Positions 16,886 to 28,341 of a stretch of 64,000 bases of DNA are shown piece after piece. Below the pieces are notes generated by a model. The model made no database searches. It was not told where the DNA came from and saw only the letters and a list, made by a program, of their open reading frames with translations. A program made the position numbers and the translations under genes. The DNA is taken from contig NZ_FNAJ01000014.1 of the NCBI RefSeq assembly GCF_900101905.1, positions 1 through 64,000 of the forward strand, read 5' to 3'. Position 1 is the stretch's first letter, and each line of letters starts with the position of its first letter. The stretch comes from Myxococcus virescens (lineage in GTDB: Bacteria > Myxococcota > Myxococcia > Myxococcales > Myxococcaceae).

Positions 16886-17686
16886 TCAGGCGATGTCGAG
16901 CCAGAGCGCGGCGCCTGCGATATCGGCGGAGAGGTCGACCGCCCCGCCTTCGACCACCAGCCCCTCCCCCATCTCCAGGCGAATGGCTCGGGCCGGGTCT
17001 CCCGAGGCGACGACGTGGAGCGGACTCGTCATCGCGAGCAGATAGCCTCGCCGCTGTGGCGCCGTGGAGAGTCGTTCGATGGTCCCCGGTTCGAGATCGT
17101 GCCACCAGACGCGCGCGTCGGCGCGCAAGGGCATCTCGGCGTCACCGGCGAGGAGATGTCGTCCTCGTTCAGCGAAGCTGCGATGAAAGTAAGCGGGCGT
17201 CCCTCCGCGAGAGGTCGGCTCGAACCAGATCTGCAGCATGCGCGTGGGAGCGTCGGTGTCGTTGCCCTCGGCATGCACCATGCCGTCGCGCGCGGAGATC
17301 AACTGCGCCGAGCGCGCGCTGACCGTCGCGCCGTGGGCCTGGTCTCCGTGATGCGAGAGGTCTCCGTTCAGCACGATGCTGAGGATCTCCATCTCGCGGT
17401 GAGGATGCAGCGGGAAGCGCGAGCGGGGCGAGAAGGTGGCGTCCGCCAGCACCAGCAGAGAGCCGAGTGGGTGGCCTTCTCCAGCCCGCGCGCCGACGGT
17501 GGCCACGAAGTGATCGCGCAGGGTGAGCCACGACAACGTGGTGGTGGGGAGCGAGTCGAGGGCGCGATGTTTGAGGTTGGGCACAGCTTCTCCGCGAGAC
17601 CGGGTGCGCGAGCAGGCACTCGCGAACAGCGCGCTTCCCCCGAGGAGGAAGGTGCGTCGCGTGGCCAATCGCAGTCCGAGCGTCAT
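16886..17686 (-). CDS. Tat-exported pirin-family protein
   Basis: 266 residues from ATG 17686 (MTLGLRLATRRTF); 20 more in-frame residues upstream would overlap the palindrome and the LysR start region. The signal ATRRTFLLGGSALFASAC is a twin-arginine type ending in a possible lipobox. The double cupin carries the pirin metal site FPLHPHREMEILSIVLNG (His-x-His … Glu) and DGMVHAEGN. Pirins of this kind bind Fe or Ni, and several are quercetin 2,3-dioxygenases. An exported pirin is less common than a cytoplasmic one. Divergent from a LysR gene that probably controls it. Confidence 0.85.
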   Translation of the reverse strand: MTLGLRLATRRTFLLGGSALFASACSRTRSRGEAVPNLKHRALDSLPTTTLSWLTLRDHFVATVGARAGEGHPLGSLLVLADATFSPRSRFPLHPHREMEILSIVLNGDLSHHGDQAHGATVSARSAQLISARDGMVHAEGNDTDAPTRMLQIWFEPTSRGGTPAYFHRSFAERGRHLLAGDAEMPLRADARVWWHDLEPGTIERLSTAPQRRGYLLAMTSPLHVVASGDPARAIRLEMGEGLVVEGGAVDLSADIAGAALWLDIA

Positions 17687-17727
17687 GCCCCTCTTCGTAC
17701 CGGCGAGCCATCCGGTTTGACAACTGC

Positions 17728-17752
17728 GCGCACATGCACAATTCATGTGCGC
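17728..17752. promoter_or_regulatory. Palindromic operator candidate between pirin and LysR genes
   Basis: A perfect 9-bp inverted repeat, GCGCACATG-N7-CATGTGCGC, ends 2 bp before the LysR start codon and about 41 bp from the pirin start. The size fits a LysR-type regulator site that also autorepresses its own gene. A partial third half-site (GCACATG) follows. Confidence 0.65.
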
Positions 17753-17754
17753 AC

Positions 17755-18588
17755 ATGCACATCACTTGGGACGAGTTGCAGACGATCGAAGCGCTGGTTC
17801 GGCTCGAAAACCTCGAGGCCGCAGCGCGTGAACTGTCGCTCCGTCACTCCTCGGTCTCCAGGCGCATCGCAGGGCTAGAGTCGCGCCTCGGCGCTGCGCT
17901 CTTCGTACGAGGGCCACGCCTCACGCCAACGGAGCTCGCACGACAAGTGGCGAAACGCGCCGAGGCCATGCGTGACGTCGCAGCGAACATCGAGTCCGCG
18001 CTGCGCGCACACCAACGGCGTCGAGCGAACCGCCTGGTCATCACCACCAATGACGTCCTAGCGCCGCTCCTCTTCCAAGCGCTCGCCAACGACGCCGCCT
18101 CGCAAGCGAGGGTTGAAGTGCTCATCAGCGACACCGAGCTGTCCCTCGGCGCTGGGGAGGTCGACCTCGCGCTTCGCCCCTCGCAAGACCCGAGCGGAGT
18201 ACTGATGGGAAAGCGGCTAGGGGCGCTACGGTTGGGCGTCTATCGAGCACCCGAGGCGCAACCGGGCTGGGTGATGCCGAGCGCGTCGCTGCGAGCGCGG
18301 TTGTCCATGCGCTGGTGGCGACATGTGCCCGAGGACGACGGCGCAGCCGTCACCTGCAGCTCGCTGCTCGGCGTGCGAGACGCCTGCCGTGCGGGCTTCG
18401 GGCGCGCTGTCCTCCCGTGCTTTCTTGCCCAACACGACGCGGCCCTTCGGTTGGAACATGAGCTGGAGGGTGGGCCTCCTCTCTGGCTGCTGTCTTCGGC
18501 GTCGCAGAAGGCAGATCGTCAACTCCGGGCGGTGTGCAATGCGCTCTTTGCCACGCTCCGCACCATCGATGGAGTGTTCCACACGTAG
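17755..18588 (+). CDS. LysR-family transcriptional regulator
   Basis: 277 residues from ATG 17755 (MHITWDELQTIEALV); an in-frame ATG at 17734 lies inside the palindrome. The winged-helix domain (residues 1-60) is clear: FEAAARELSLRHSSVSRRIA-type recognition helix (here LENLEAAARELSLRHSSVSR) and ALFVRGPRLTPTELA. The effector domain is about 190 residues, slightly short for the family. Divergent from the pirin gene, its likely target. No Shine-Dalgarno is visible, and translation may be leaderless. Confidence 0.9.
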   Translation: MHITWDELQTIEALVRLENLEAAARELSLRHSSVSRRIAGLESRLGAALFVRGPRLTPTELARQVAKRAEAMRDVAANIESALRAHQRRRANRLVITTNDVLAPLLFQALANDAASQARVEVLISDTELSLGAGEVDLALRPSQDPSGVLMGKRLGALRLGVYRAPEAQPGWVMPSASLRARLSMRWWRHVPEDDGAAVTCSSLLGVRDACRAGFGRAVLPCFLAQHDAALRLEHELEGGPPLWLLSSASQKADRQLRAVCNALFATLRTIDGVFHT

Positions 18589-19104
18589 GCCGAGAGAACG
18601 CCGAGGGAGCCTGCGCGCAGCGTCAGTCCACCTTGACGCCGAAGCATGCCTCGACCGGCGACGAACAAGTTCAGCGTAAAGCGGACATGCTCTGCCCCCG
18701 CCTTCATTGGGGGCCCTACACTCAGGAGGCCCATTCGAAGTCCCGTGCATGAAATGACGCGTTCGCTGACGCCCGCGTGGCACTGGACCCGAATTTCCGG
18801 TAGCCACAGGGGATCTTGAGAGTTCCCACGTCGTCCATCTGGTGTACCCAGACAAGCTCGGAATGAAGCGCGGCGAACCGATGCAGGGGCAATGTGGTGG
18901 CCCAGGATATGAGCAATGTTTCTTCGGAGCTTGCATCATTCACATCCGCGTTGACTGGGACAATCAGGACTGGGCGACGCGAATTGCAGAGAGGCGTGGC
19001 GTGAAGCCAGATAGCGATCTACTCTCATCAACACATGAATTGCGCCCACGAAATTGACTGAGCAACCGTCAATGTCAAATATGGAGGCAAGGCCTTTGCT
19101 GACC
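18589..19104. other. Gap without a supportable gene
   Basis: 516 bp. Short frames exist on both strands, but none has a convincing start site or family signature. Confidence 0.4.
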
Positions 19105-19542
19105 ATGTCGCGACACTGGTTGAAAGCTATCGGCAACACTCCTCGCCAACGTGCCGCAGCTCTTGCACTCACCTGCATATACGGATGCACGGTTCCCTCT
19201 GTGAGAGCCCCTGTCCCCAACGACATTCAGAACGAGGAGGTCAGCAGCGAATGCCAGAGGGCTCGCACCATCTTCAAAATCGATGCCGAGCGACATAACA
19301 ACTGCGTAGAAGACGACGACTGCCACACAGAAGACCTCCGCGTGTTCCCCCAAGGATGTTGCTTTTCAACGTCATGGACTTGGCGCCAGCGCAGGGAAAG
19401 CCGTGCTCTTCTCAATACGGCCTACATCCAATGCGGCGGTGTGGCGGACTATTACTGCCCCAGGTCATGTACTGCCGCATGCATCGAAGGGAGATGCGTT
19501 GGCAGGATTAAACATCCAGACGAAGCACCACCCGCCCCGTAG
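19105..19542 (+). CDS. Small cysteine-rich secreted lipoprotein
   Basis: 145 residues from ATG 19105. MSRHWLKAIG … AALALTCIYGC is a signal with lipobox IYGC. The mature part has about 10 cysteines in a pattern common in short myxobacterial lipoproteins: NNCVEDDDC, PQGCCFS, YIQCGG, DYYCPRSCTAACIEGRCV. Probably disulphide-rich and outside the inner membrane. The function is unknown and it has no operon partner. Confidence 0.65.
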   Translation: MSRHWLKAIGNTPRQRAAALALTCIYGCTVPSVRAPVPNDIQNEEVSSECQRARTIFKIDAERHNNCVEDDDCHTEDLRVFPQGCCFSTSWTWRQRRESRALLNTAYIQCGGVADYYCPRSCTAACIEGRCVGRIKHPDEAPPAP

Positions 19543-19797
19543 ATACTGCTCGCAGCTCGTTTGTTCATGAGATGCGCCCACGAAAATTGACCATGTAATT
19601 TCTGGGCGCGCCTCCCGACACAGCCACGTCCCCCTGTTCGGAAACCACATCAGGCGATTCACACGCCAGATGTGGTTCTTTCTCCACCTCGGGGCTCTAT
19701 TGAGCACCTCTTCCACCGGCTGGACACTCCGGTTGCCCGCTACACCCACCCAAACATGGTCGCCGCGTCACTCGCGTGGCAAGGCCAGCCCGCCAGT

Positions 19798-19820
19798 GCG
19801 TCAATACCAGTGAGCGAGGC
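19798..19820. repeat. Dispersed repeat A, copy 7 (core)
   Basis: GCGTCAATACCAGTGAGCGA continuing GGC. The right flank (about 190 bp) is shared in part with copies 4 and 6. Confidence 0.6.
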
Positions 19821-20025
19821 GCGCACGAGGCCGTCGAGTTCCTGTGCGGGTGAAGCGGGGTGGAATCACCAAGGGCACAGCACAGCCTCGGGGGACAGGT
19901 GCCTGCCCTCTACCGCTCGCCCAACCCCCGAGGCTTCGGGGAGAGGAGTGCGAAGGCGAGCGCCTCGCCGAGCAGGGCGCCTGCCCCTCAGGTCGACGGA
20001 CCGAGCTCCAAGCCGCGCCAGCTCC

Positions 20026-20079
20026 CCCCATGATGTTTCTCGTGTTTTCCATCGCAGTCTCTAGAGAGAACCACTGAGA
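20026..20079. repeat. Dispersed repeat B, partial copy
   Basis: CCCCATGATGTTTCTCGTGT … GCAGTCTCTAGAGAGAAC matches the left shoulder of the repeat B copy at 36871-36930. The twin-hairpin part is missing here. Confidence 0.6.
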
Positions 20080-20133
20080 ACCCGGCCTCAGCGACCTCGG
20101 GGGGACGACGGAGCCGCACTGAGCCAGCCGCAG

Positions 20134-21243
20134 TCATCCACGCGGGTCGCCGGAGGGGCGGCGTCGACCGAGGCGGACCAGCGATTCAGCGCGCAACTGA
20201 CCGCACGCCGCGTCTATGTCTGCCCCGAACTGCTGTCGTCGCGTCGCCCCGACACCCAGGCGATGCAACCGCGCCACGAAGTCGTCGACCTTCGAGGACG
20301 CTGGGGCCCGGAACGACGGGTCTGCCCCGAAGGCCGCATTGTAGCGGATGACACTGACGTGAAAGAGCTCAGGCCTGGATCGCCGCTGCACGAGTCGCGC
20401 GAGCGCAACGAGATGTGCCTCGGAATCGTTGATACCTTCGATCAGCAGATACGCCAAGTAGGTCTTCCGCCGTGCGCGCAGAACATGTCGATCCAGGATC
20501 GCGAGATTCTCCTCGAGGGGGTACCGACGCTCGAGCGGAATAAGCTGTGCGCGTTGCTCGGGGAACGGAGAATGAACCGAGAGCGTAAGGGTGACCTGCG
20601 GGTGCTCCTCGGTGAGCGTCGCAAGGGCCGGCGCGAGGCCAACCGTCGAGACGGTGATTCGACGCGGTGACAGCCCACCATAGCCCGGCGCCGTGAGCAC
20701 GCTCAGCGCAGTGAGCACGTTCGGGTTGGCGAGAGCCTCGCCCATCCCCATGAACGCGACGCTTTTCGGAGCGCCGCCCGGCTCCAAACTCCAGCGCTGG
20801 TGCACGACTTGAGCGCAAATCTCGTCGACGCTCAGGTTGCGCTCGAGCCCCAAGGCGCCCGTGGCGCAGAACGAACAAGCGAGACCGCAGCCTGCCTGAG
20901 TGGACACGCAGACCGAGGACCAGCCAGCGCGGTAGCGCGAGAGAACTGTCTCGACACGCGCACCAGTTCGCGTGCGGAAGAGCACCTTCTCAACCTGCTC
21001 TCCCGTACGCACTGCTTCGACATCGAGGGGAAGGACGGTCAGCCCGAAGCGGGCGACGAGCTGTTGCCGGAGGTCGCTCGGCAGGTCGCGGACCTCGTGG
21101 AAACTCTGGGCGCCGCGCTGAAATGCCGTCACCAACTGGTGGTAACGATACAGAGGCGCACCGAGCCCGCGCAGGAAGGAGTGAACCTCGGCGAGGATCC
21201 CCGGAGGAGGGTGTGGGAGTTCGTTTACGGTGCTGCGATGCAT
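20134..21243 (-). CDS. Cfr-type 23S rRNA (A2503) methyltransferase, radical SAM
   Basis: 369 residues. The radical-SAM cluster is C119-x3-C123-x2-C126 in AGCGLACSFCATG. The methyl-carrying cysteine is C347 in FGADIDAACGQL, and the second catalytic Cys is C112. Several blocks match Cfr rather than housekeeping RlmN: FMGMGEALAN (RlmN normally has GMGEPL-x-N), LTEEHPQVTLTLSVHSPFPE, SRYRAGWSSVCVSTQ, LRARRKTYLAYLLIEGINDS. Cfr adds a C8 methyl to A2503 in the ribosomal peptidyl-transferase centre and protects against phenicols, lincosamides, oxazolidinones, pleuromutilins and streptogramin A. Family members outside the proven Cfr set can have RlmN-like C2 activity, so resistance is predicted and not shown. 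Next to it, on the same strand, lies an ABC-F pseudogene of the ribosome-protection type. Confidence 0.85.
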   Translation of the reverse strand: MHRSTVNELPHPPPGILAEVHSFLRGLGAPLYRYHQLVTAFQRGAQSFHEVRDLPSDLRQQLVARFGLTVLPLDVEAVRTGEQVEKVLFRTRTGARVETVLSRYRAGWSSVCVSTQAGCGLACSFCATGALGLERNLSVDEICAQVVHQRWSLEPGGAPKSVAFMGMGEALANPNVLTALSVLTAPGYGGLSPRRITVSTVGLAPALATLTEEHPQVTLTLSVHSPFPEQRAQLIPLERRYPLEENLAILDRHVLRARRKTYLAYLLIEGINDSEAHLVALARLVQRRSRPELFHVSVIRYNAAFGADPSFRAPASSKVDDFVARLHRLGVGATRRQQFGADIDAACGQLRAESLVRLGRRRPSGDPRG

Positions 21244-21288
21244 GGCAATGACTCCTGAAGGGACGTTGGTTTTGGAGGGAGGAAGCGC

Positions 21289-21818
21289 TCACAAGGCGGT
21301 GCCGTATTCCACTCGCAGCGACCGCGTCGTGACGTGAGCGGCGAAGATGTCGTCGTGGGCGACCAACACCCCGGCCCCCGGACATGCCTCGAGCGCCGCC
21401 TCCAGTCGCTCGCCGCTCGGTAGGTCCAGATGGTTCGTCGGTTCGACCATCACCAGCGCCCAGACCTGCTCAGCAAGAGCCCCAGCGAGGTCTGCCAGCG
21501 ATTCCGTTCGCCGGACGGGAGCATCGACCCGTGTTCGAGATCGCTGGGGTCGAGCGCGAGGCGTCCGCGCAGCGCGGCCGCGACGCCGTCGTCCCGTGCA
21601 GCAAGAGCGTCGATGCCTTCGTGCTCCGGTGTGAAGACGACGGTGCCTTCGTGCGGGGCCCGCTGCCCAGCGAGGCTCGAGAGCAGCGTGGCCTTGCTGG
21701 CGCCGTAGGCGCCGGCGAGCCCAGAGAAGCCACTGCCAAGCGTGAGGGAAACCGAGTCGAAAATGGGAGCGGACGCCACCCAAGCGGCGCTGCCCCCGTG
21801 CAGTCGCAGCACGGACAC
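21289..21818 (-). pseudogene. ABC-F ribosomal-protection-type protein, degraded
   Basis: About 530 bp keep pieces of one ABC ATPase domain. The N terminus is SAPIFDSVSLTLGSGFSGLA. The Walker A has decayed (GAYGASKATLL in place of GxNGxGKST), and a signature-like LPSGERNRWQTSL follows. After a frameshift come the Walker B/D-loop VMVEPTNHLDLPSGERLEAAL, and the H-loop VLVAHDDIFA with TRSLRVEYGTAL at the end. The order and the NHLDL motif identify ABC-F. The linker and the second ATPase domain are missing. It lies 45 bp upstream of the Cfr-type gene on the same strand, so the two once formed a resistance pair. Confidence 0.75.
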
Positions 21819-22795
21819 GAATCACTCCAAACCCAAGGGCGCACGGCTTCCGTGCGCGGTTCGTTCGAGAGGACGACGTGCGTCCTCGAAGCGGATGGGG
21901 TTCGGGTGACCTAGGCCATAATGGCGCCGGCCGGACCAGCGCATGCGCTGTATAGCACACGACCTACGGATTCCAGCCCATTGCCTGCGACCACTCGACG
22001 ACATCCCACCGGGTCGGCCTGTTTGGCGCGCCCCTGCGCGCTGGCTGCAGGCGCGGCGGTCCGCACAAGGCCACCAGCGCGTAGCCTGAAGGGATGCCCC
22101 CGGCAGGCATGCCCGGTCGGGGTTGCTTCAGCCAGGGCGGTCTACAGACAGGGCCGGACACGCGGGAGCCGGTGCTGCCCGTTCATTGGGAGTGCAGAAC
22201 GCGGAGTTTGCCTGGGACGACCTGGGCGCAGCACTCCGGCGCTTCAAGCACGACTTGCGGCAGCTTCTTGAGTTGAAAGGCCCGCCCATGTTGCCAGCGG
22301 AGTGGAAGAAGCGTTTTTCAGAACGGGTGTGACAGAAGTGCATCGTCGAGCCGCCAACCTGTCCGAACTGGACGGGGCAACTCCAGGGGTCTCCACGCGC
22401 CAGCAGGCGGGTCGCGCGGGCTGCTCCCCTGTCAGGGAGAGGTCATCCATGGACTTGCTCAGGCTGCTGAGCTTGTCCAGGGCGGAGAGCGGGAGGGGTA
22501 GGAAATGCCGTCTGACCTGAGACGTATCATGGGAGCAGACATGACGCGTCATGATGCGCCGCTGACGTGTCAATGACGGGTACACGCAGCCTCTCCAGCG
22601 CGGCGCGCGCACACCGTCCTTGGCCAGCCAGAGCTGGCGCAGCGGCGAATACGACTGTCTGCAGGAATGCTTCGCGCCCGCCACGCCCATGGCGACTCAA
22701 CTGGCACTGCTGGTGGGCGTGAAGTCCCAGAGACGGGGACGGGCTGTGACACGTAGCTGCAACTGCTCATCGGCGCCGGCGCGCCGAGTGTCGAG
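21819..22795. other. Gene-poor stretch containing a palindrome pair
   Basis: No defended gene. A 46-codon frame from GTG 22193 (EFAWDDLGAALRRFKHDLRQ) has coding character but no family. Paired TGAC-NN-GTCA palindromes lie at 22542 and 22563. Confidence 0.4.
22542..22572. promoter_or_regulatory. TGAC-NN-GTCA palindrome pair, 21-bp period
   Basis: TGACGCGTCA at 22542-22551 and TGACGTGTCA at 22563-22572. The start-to-start distance is 21 bp, as at the other four loci with this motif. Confidence 0.6.
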
Positions 22796-23008
22796 CTACA
22801 CCAACGTCCCCAGGCACGGGGCTTCCGCACGCGGGTGAAGGTACGCAAAGGTGAAGCCGCCAAGGCATACCACCACTCCGATGGCAATCCCGACGATGAC
22901 GGCCAGCATGGTGCGGGAAGCGAAGGGCACGCGGGTCGACCGACATGGCATGGCGAACCAGCGCGGGAGAAGATTCAGGAGCCTCCACCGCTCGACAGCC
23001 GGGTACAC
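22796..23008 (-). pseudogene. Possible NrfH-like membrane-anchor fragment
   Basis: A single membrane helix, MLAVIVGIAIGVVVCLGGFT, followed by FAYLHPRAEAPC, resembles the start of the small subunit of cytochrome c nitrite reductase (GLGG-[YF]-TF-x-YA pattern). No CxxCH haem motifs follow, so it would be a 5' fragment. Low confidence; it may be an unrelated small membrane protein. Confidence 0.3.
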
Positions 23009-23027
23009 GCAGGGCCTGCGCCCGGTT

Positions 23028-23071
23028 CCACCAAAGAAAACGGGCCCGATGCGATGGACGCACCGGGCCCG
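23028..23071 (-). terminator. Strong intrinsic terminator of the geosmin-encapsulin operon
   Basis: Read on the minus strand, the arm CGGGCCCGGTGCG (23071-23059), loop TCCAT and arm CGCATCGGGCCCG form a 13-bp stem with one G-U pair, followed directly by TTTTCTTT. It lies 31 bp after the stop codon of the last shell gene and marks the end of the transcript. Confidence 0.85.
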
Positions 23072-23101
23072 CCCTCCTGCTTCACGACGCGAACAAGCGC
23101 C

Positions 23102-24502
23102 TCAGCCGCCGAGCGCCACGTTCTCCAGGACGCCCAGCGCGTCGGGGACGAGCACGGCGGCGGAGTAGTAGGTGCTCACCAGGTACTGGGTGAGGGCCTG
23201 GTCGTTGATGGCCATGCGCTTCACGGTGAGGCTCGGCTCCACCTCGTCGGGGATGCCCGCGTTGTGCAGGCCCACCACGCCCTGGTCTTCCTGACCGATG
23301 CGCATGGCGATGATGGAGGTGGTGTTCTCCCGGGTGATGGGCAGCTTGTCGCACGGGAGGATGGGCACCCCGCGCCACGCCTGGAACTTCGCCCCGCCCA
23401 CGTCCACCACCGTCGGGTACAGACCGCGCTTGTTGCACTCCCGGCCGAACGCCGCGATGGCGCGCGGGTGGGCCAGGAAGTAGCGCGTCTTGCGACGGCG
23501 CGACACCAGCTCGTCCATGTCGTCCGGCGTCGGGGGCCCCGAGCGGGTGTGGATGCGCTGCTTGAGGTCGGCGTTGTGCAGCAGGCCGAACTCGGGGTTG
23601 TTGATGAGCTCCCACTCCTTGCGCTCCTTCAGCGCCTCGATGGTCAGCCGCAACTGCTCCTGCGTCTGGTTCATCGGGTCGTTGAAGATGTCCGACACGC
23701 GGGTGTGCACGCGCAGGATGGTCTGCGCCACGCTCAGCTCGTACTCGCGCGGCTTCAGCTCGTAGTCCACGAAGCCGCCGGTGATGATCGGCTCGCCGTG
23801 GTGGCCCGCCGTCAGCGGGATGGCCGCCTGGCCCGCCTTGTCCTGGGGCTTCTTCAGGTTCGCCTTGTAGCGCTCCACGTGCGCCTTCAGCGCCGGGGAC
23901 TGGGTGATGAGGGACTCGAACGTATCCTGCGGCAGCGCCATCACCGTGCAGGCCGTGACGGCCTTGACGGTGAAGGGCCACACGTCGTTCGACTCCACCA
24001 CCGCCTGGTCGCCGAAGTGGTCGCCGTCCGCCAGCGTCTCCAGCACCACGGGGTCGCCGTACTTGCCGGCCGTCAGCTTCTGCGCCTTGCCGTGGGCGAT
24101 GAGGATGACGTGCTCGGCGGACCTGCCCGCCTCCACGATGGTGTCCCCCGCCTTGTACTGCTGCTGGGTGAAGCGGCCCGCCAGCGTGCGGATGAGCAGG
24201 TCATCCACGTCCTGGAAGCCCCGCATCAGCGGCAGCTTGAGTAGCTCCTGCGGGATGATCTCCACCTTGACGCCGATGTTGCTGAAGTTCAGCCGGTCGT
24301 CGCCCACGGTGTACGTCAGCCGCCGGTTCACGCGGTACGTGCCGCCGGACACCTGCACCCAGGGCAGGATGCTCAGCAGGTAGCGGGGCGAGATGCCCTG
24401 CATCACCGGCTGCGTCTTGGTGGTCGTCGCGAGCTGGCGGGCGCCGGCCGTGCTCAGGCTGGTGCCTTCGTTCGCCGCCAGGTCCTTGTCTGGATTCGCC
24501 AT
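23102..24502 (-). CDS. Family 2B encapsulin shell protein, paralogue 2
   Basis: 466 residues. Three parts: a disordered N-terminal arm (1-40); a cyclic-nucleotide-binding-like beta-roll at about 90-212 ([20 protein letters not shown], then [20 protein letters not shown]); and an HK97-type capsid domain at about 225-466 ([80 protein letters not shown]). This is the Family 2B encapsulin layout, known in bacteria next to terpene cyclases. It is commonly mislabelled as a Crp/Fnr regulator, but there is no helix-turn-helix. The cNMP pocket keeps F-G-D-Q-A but lacks the canonical Arg that binds the phosphate. It starts 41 bp after the stop of paralogue 1 and ends at a terminator. Confidence 0.9.
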   Translation of the reverse strand: MANPDKDLAANEGTSLSTAGARQLATTTKTQPVMQGISPRYLLSILPWVQVSGGTYRVNRRLTYTVGDDRLNFSNIGVKVEIIPQELLKLPLMRGFQDVDDLLIRTLAGRFTQQQYKAGDTIVEAGRSAEHVILIAHGKAQKLTAGKYGDPVVLETLADGDHFGDQAVVESNDVWPFTVKAVTACTVMALPQDTFESLITQSPALKAHVERYKANLKKPQDKAGQAAIPLTAGHHGEPIITGGFVDYELKPREYELSVAQTILRVHTRVSDIFNDPMNQTQEQLRLTIEALKERKEWELINNPEFGLLHNADLKQRIHTRSGPPTPDDMDELVSRRRKTRYFLAHPRAIAAFGRECNKRGLYPTVVDVGGAKFQAWRGVPILPCDKLPITRENTTSIIAMRIGQEDQGVVGLHNAGIPDEVEPSLTVKRMAINDQALTQYLVSTYYSAAVLVPDALGVLENVALGG

Positions 24503-24543
24503 GAGAATGCCTTCCGTTCGGTTGCGAAGTCAGGGGACGACGA

Positions 24544-25941
24544 CTAGGAGCGGCCCAGCTCCACGCTCTCCAGGATGCCCAGCGCGTCCGGCGTGAGCAC
24601 CGCCGCGGAGAAGTACGCGGTCACCAGGTAGTTCATGATGGCCTTCTCGTTGATGCCCATGAACCGGACGTTGAGGCTGGGCTCGATCTCATCCGGGATG
24701 CCCGCCTGGTGCAGGCCCACGACGCCCTGGTTCTTCTCACCCGCGCGCATCAGCATGATGGACGTGGTGCGCGACTCGCTGATGGGCAGCTTGTTGCAGG
24801 ACACGATGGGGATGCCGCGCCACGCGGGCACCATGTTCCCGTTCATGTCGATGCTGGTGGGGTAGATGCCGCGCTTGTTGCACTCCTGCCCGAACGCGGC
24901 GATGGCGCGCGGGTGGGCCAGGAAGAACGACGGCTCCTTCCACACCGTGGCCAGGAGCTCGTCCATGTCGTCCGGCGTCGGCGCGCCAGAGCGGGTGTGG
25001 ATGCGCTGCTTGAGGTCCGCGTTGTGCAGCAGGCCGAACTCGCGGTTGTTGATGAGCTCGTGCTCCTTGCGCTCCTTCAGCGCCTCCACGGTCAGCCGCA
25101 GCTGCTGCTGGGTCTGGTTCATGGGGTCGTTGAAGAGGTCCGCGACGCGCGTGTGGATCTGGAGGACGGTCTGCGCGACGGCCAGCTCGTACTCGCGCGG
25201 GTGCGTCTCGTAGTCCACGAAGGTGCCGGGCAGCACCGGCTCGCCGTGGTGGCCGGCGGCCAGCTCGATGGCCTTCTGGCCGGCGGTGTCCTGCTTCTTC
25301 TTGGAGCGGGCCTTGAACTTCTCGATGTGCTTCTGCAGCGACGGCACCTGCGCCACCACCGCCTCGAAGGCGGACTGCTGGAGGATGAGCGCGATGACCG
25401 GCGTGACGGCCTTGGCCGTGAACTGCCAGTAGTCCTGCGACTCCAGCAGCGCCTGGTAGCTGTAGTGGTCGCCGTCCGCCAGCGTCTCCAGCACCACCGC
25501 CTCACCGTACTTGCCGCGGCCGATGCGGTTCACCTTGCCGTGCGCGATGAGGACGATGGAGTCCGCTTCCTTGCCGGCCTCGGTGATGACCTCACCAGCC
25601 TTGAACTCCTTCTGCTCGAAGCGGTTGGCCAGCGCGGTGAGCGCGTCCACGTCCTCGTAGCCGCGCAGCAGGGGCAGCTCGCCCAGCTCCTGCGGAATCA
25701 CCTGCACCTTGGCGCCGGTGCTGGTGAAGGTGACGCGGCCGTCCCCCACCGCGTAGGTCATGCGGCGGTTGACGCGGAACGTACCGCCGGACACCTGCAC
25801 CCACGGCAGCAGCTTGAGCAGCCACCGCGAGGAGATGCCCTGCATCTGCGGCTCGGACTTGGTCGTCGTCGCCAGCTGACGCGCCGCCTGCGTGCCGAGG
25901 CTCTGGTTGTTGTCGTCGAACTTCTTGATGTCGTTGGACAT
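24544..25941 (-). CDS. Family 2B encapsulin shell protein, paralogue 1
   Basis: 465 residues. The N-terminal arm (1-38) includes [18 protein letters not shown], a stretch nearly shared with paralogue 2. Shell-type [20 protein letters not shown] is followed by a cNMP-binding-like domain at 88-210 and an HK97 capsid domain at about 225-465 ([60 protein letters not shown]). The phosphate-binding cassette is further decayed than in paralogue 2 ([20 protein letters not shown]), so the two domains may bind different ligands or none. Two different capsid subunits in one operon predict a mixed-composition icosahedral shell. Starts 53 bp after the geosmin synthase stop. Confidence 0.9.
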   Translation of the reverse strand: MSNDIKKFDDNNQSLGTQAARQLATTTKSEPQMQGISSRWLLKLLPWVQVSGGTFRVNRRMTYAVGDGRVTFTSTGAKVQVIPQELGELPLLRGYEDVDALTALANRFEQKEFKAGEVITEAGKEADSIVLIAHGKVNRIGRGKYGEAVVLETLADGDHYSYQALLESQDYWQFTAKAVTPVIALILQQSAFEAVVAQVPSLQKHIEKFKARSKKKQDTAGQKAIELAAGHHGEPVLPGTFVDYETHPREYELAVAQTVLQIHTRVADLFNDPMNQTQQQLRLTVEALKERKEHELINNREFGLLHNADLKQRIHTRSGAPTPDDMDELLATVWKEPSFFLAHPRAIAAFGQECNKRGIYPTSIDMNGNMVPAWRGIPIVSCNKLPISESRTTSIMLMRAGEKNQGVVGLHQAGIPDEIEPSLNVRFMGINEKAIMNYLVTAYFSAAVLTPDALGILESVELGRS

Positions 25942-25994
25942 GGTTCACCCCTCTCCAGGTTGAAGAATCAAAAGGCTTCGGACTGCGGTTGAAC

Positions 25995-28304
<2,310 letters not shown>

Positions 28305-28341
28305 TCAACTCCACGAATGACAGTCTGAGTCAAGATATATC

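Larger units (their letters stand above)
19543..20133. other. Gap with dispersed repeats A and B
   Basis: No gene. Repeat A copy 7 is at 19798-19820, and a partial copy of the left flank of repeat B is at 20026-20079. Confidence 0.5.

Noticed and set aside
18722-19057. Overlapping short frames on both strands between the LysR gene and the Cys-rich lipoprotein
   Set aside because: No ribosome site, no recognisable family, and each overlaps the other, so neither can be preferred.
20134-21243. Housekeeping RlmN
   Set aside because: Key blocks (GMGEALAN, HPQVTLTLSVHSP) follow Cfr and not the GMGEPL pattern of RlmN, and an ABC-F remnant lies next to it. Enzymatic position specificity is still untested.
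22835-24244. 469-codon open frame opposite encapsulin paralogue 2
   Set aside because: It is a shadow of the GC-rich codon pattern: low-complexity Arg/His/Val protein, no family signature, and the opposite strand holds a clear conserved protein.
23102-25941. Annotation of the two shell genes as Crp/Fnr-type transcriptional regulators
   Set aside because: They contain a cNMP-binding-like domain but no helix-turn-helix. The other 240 residues are capsid-like and the operon partner is a terpene cyclase.
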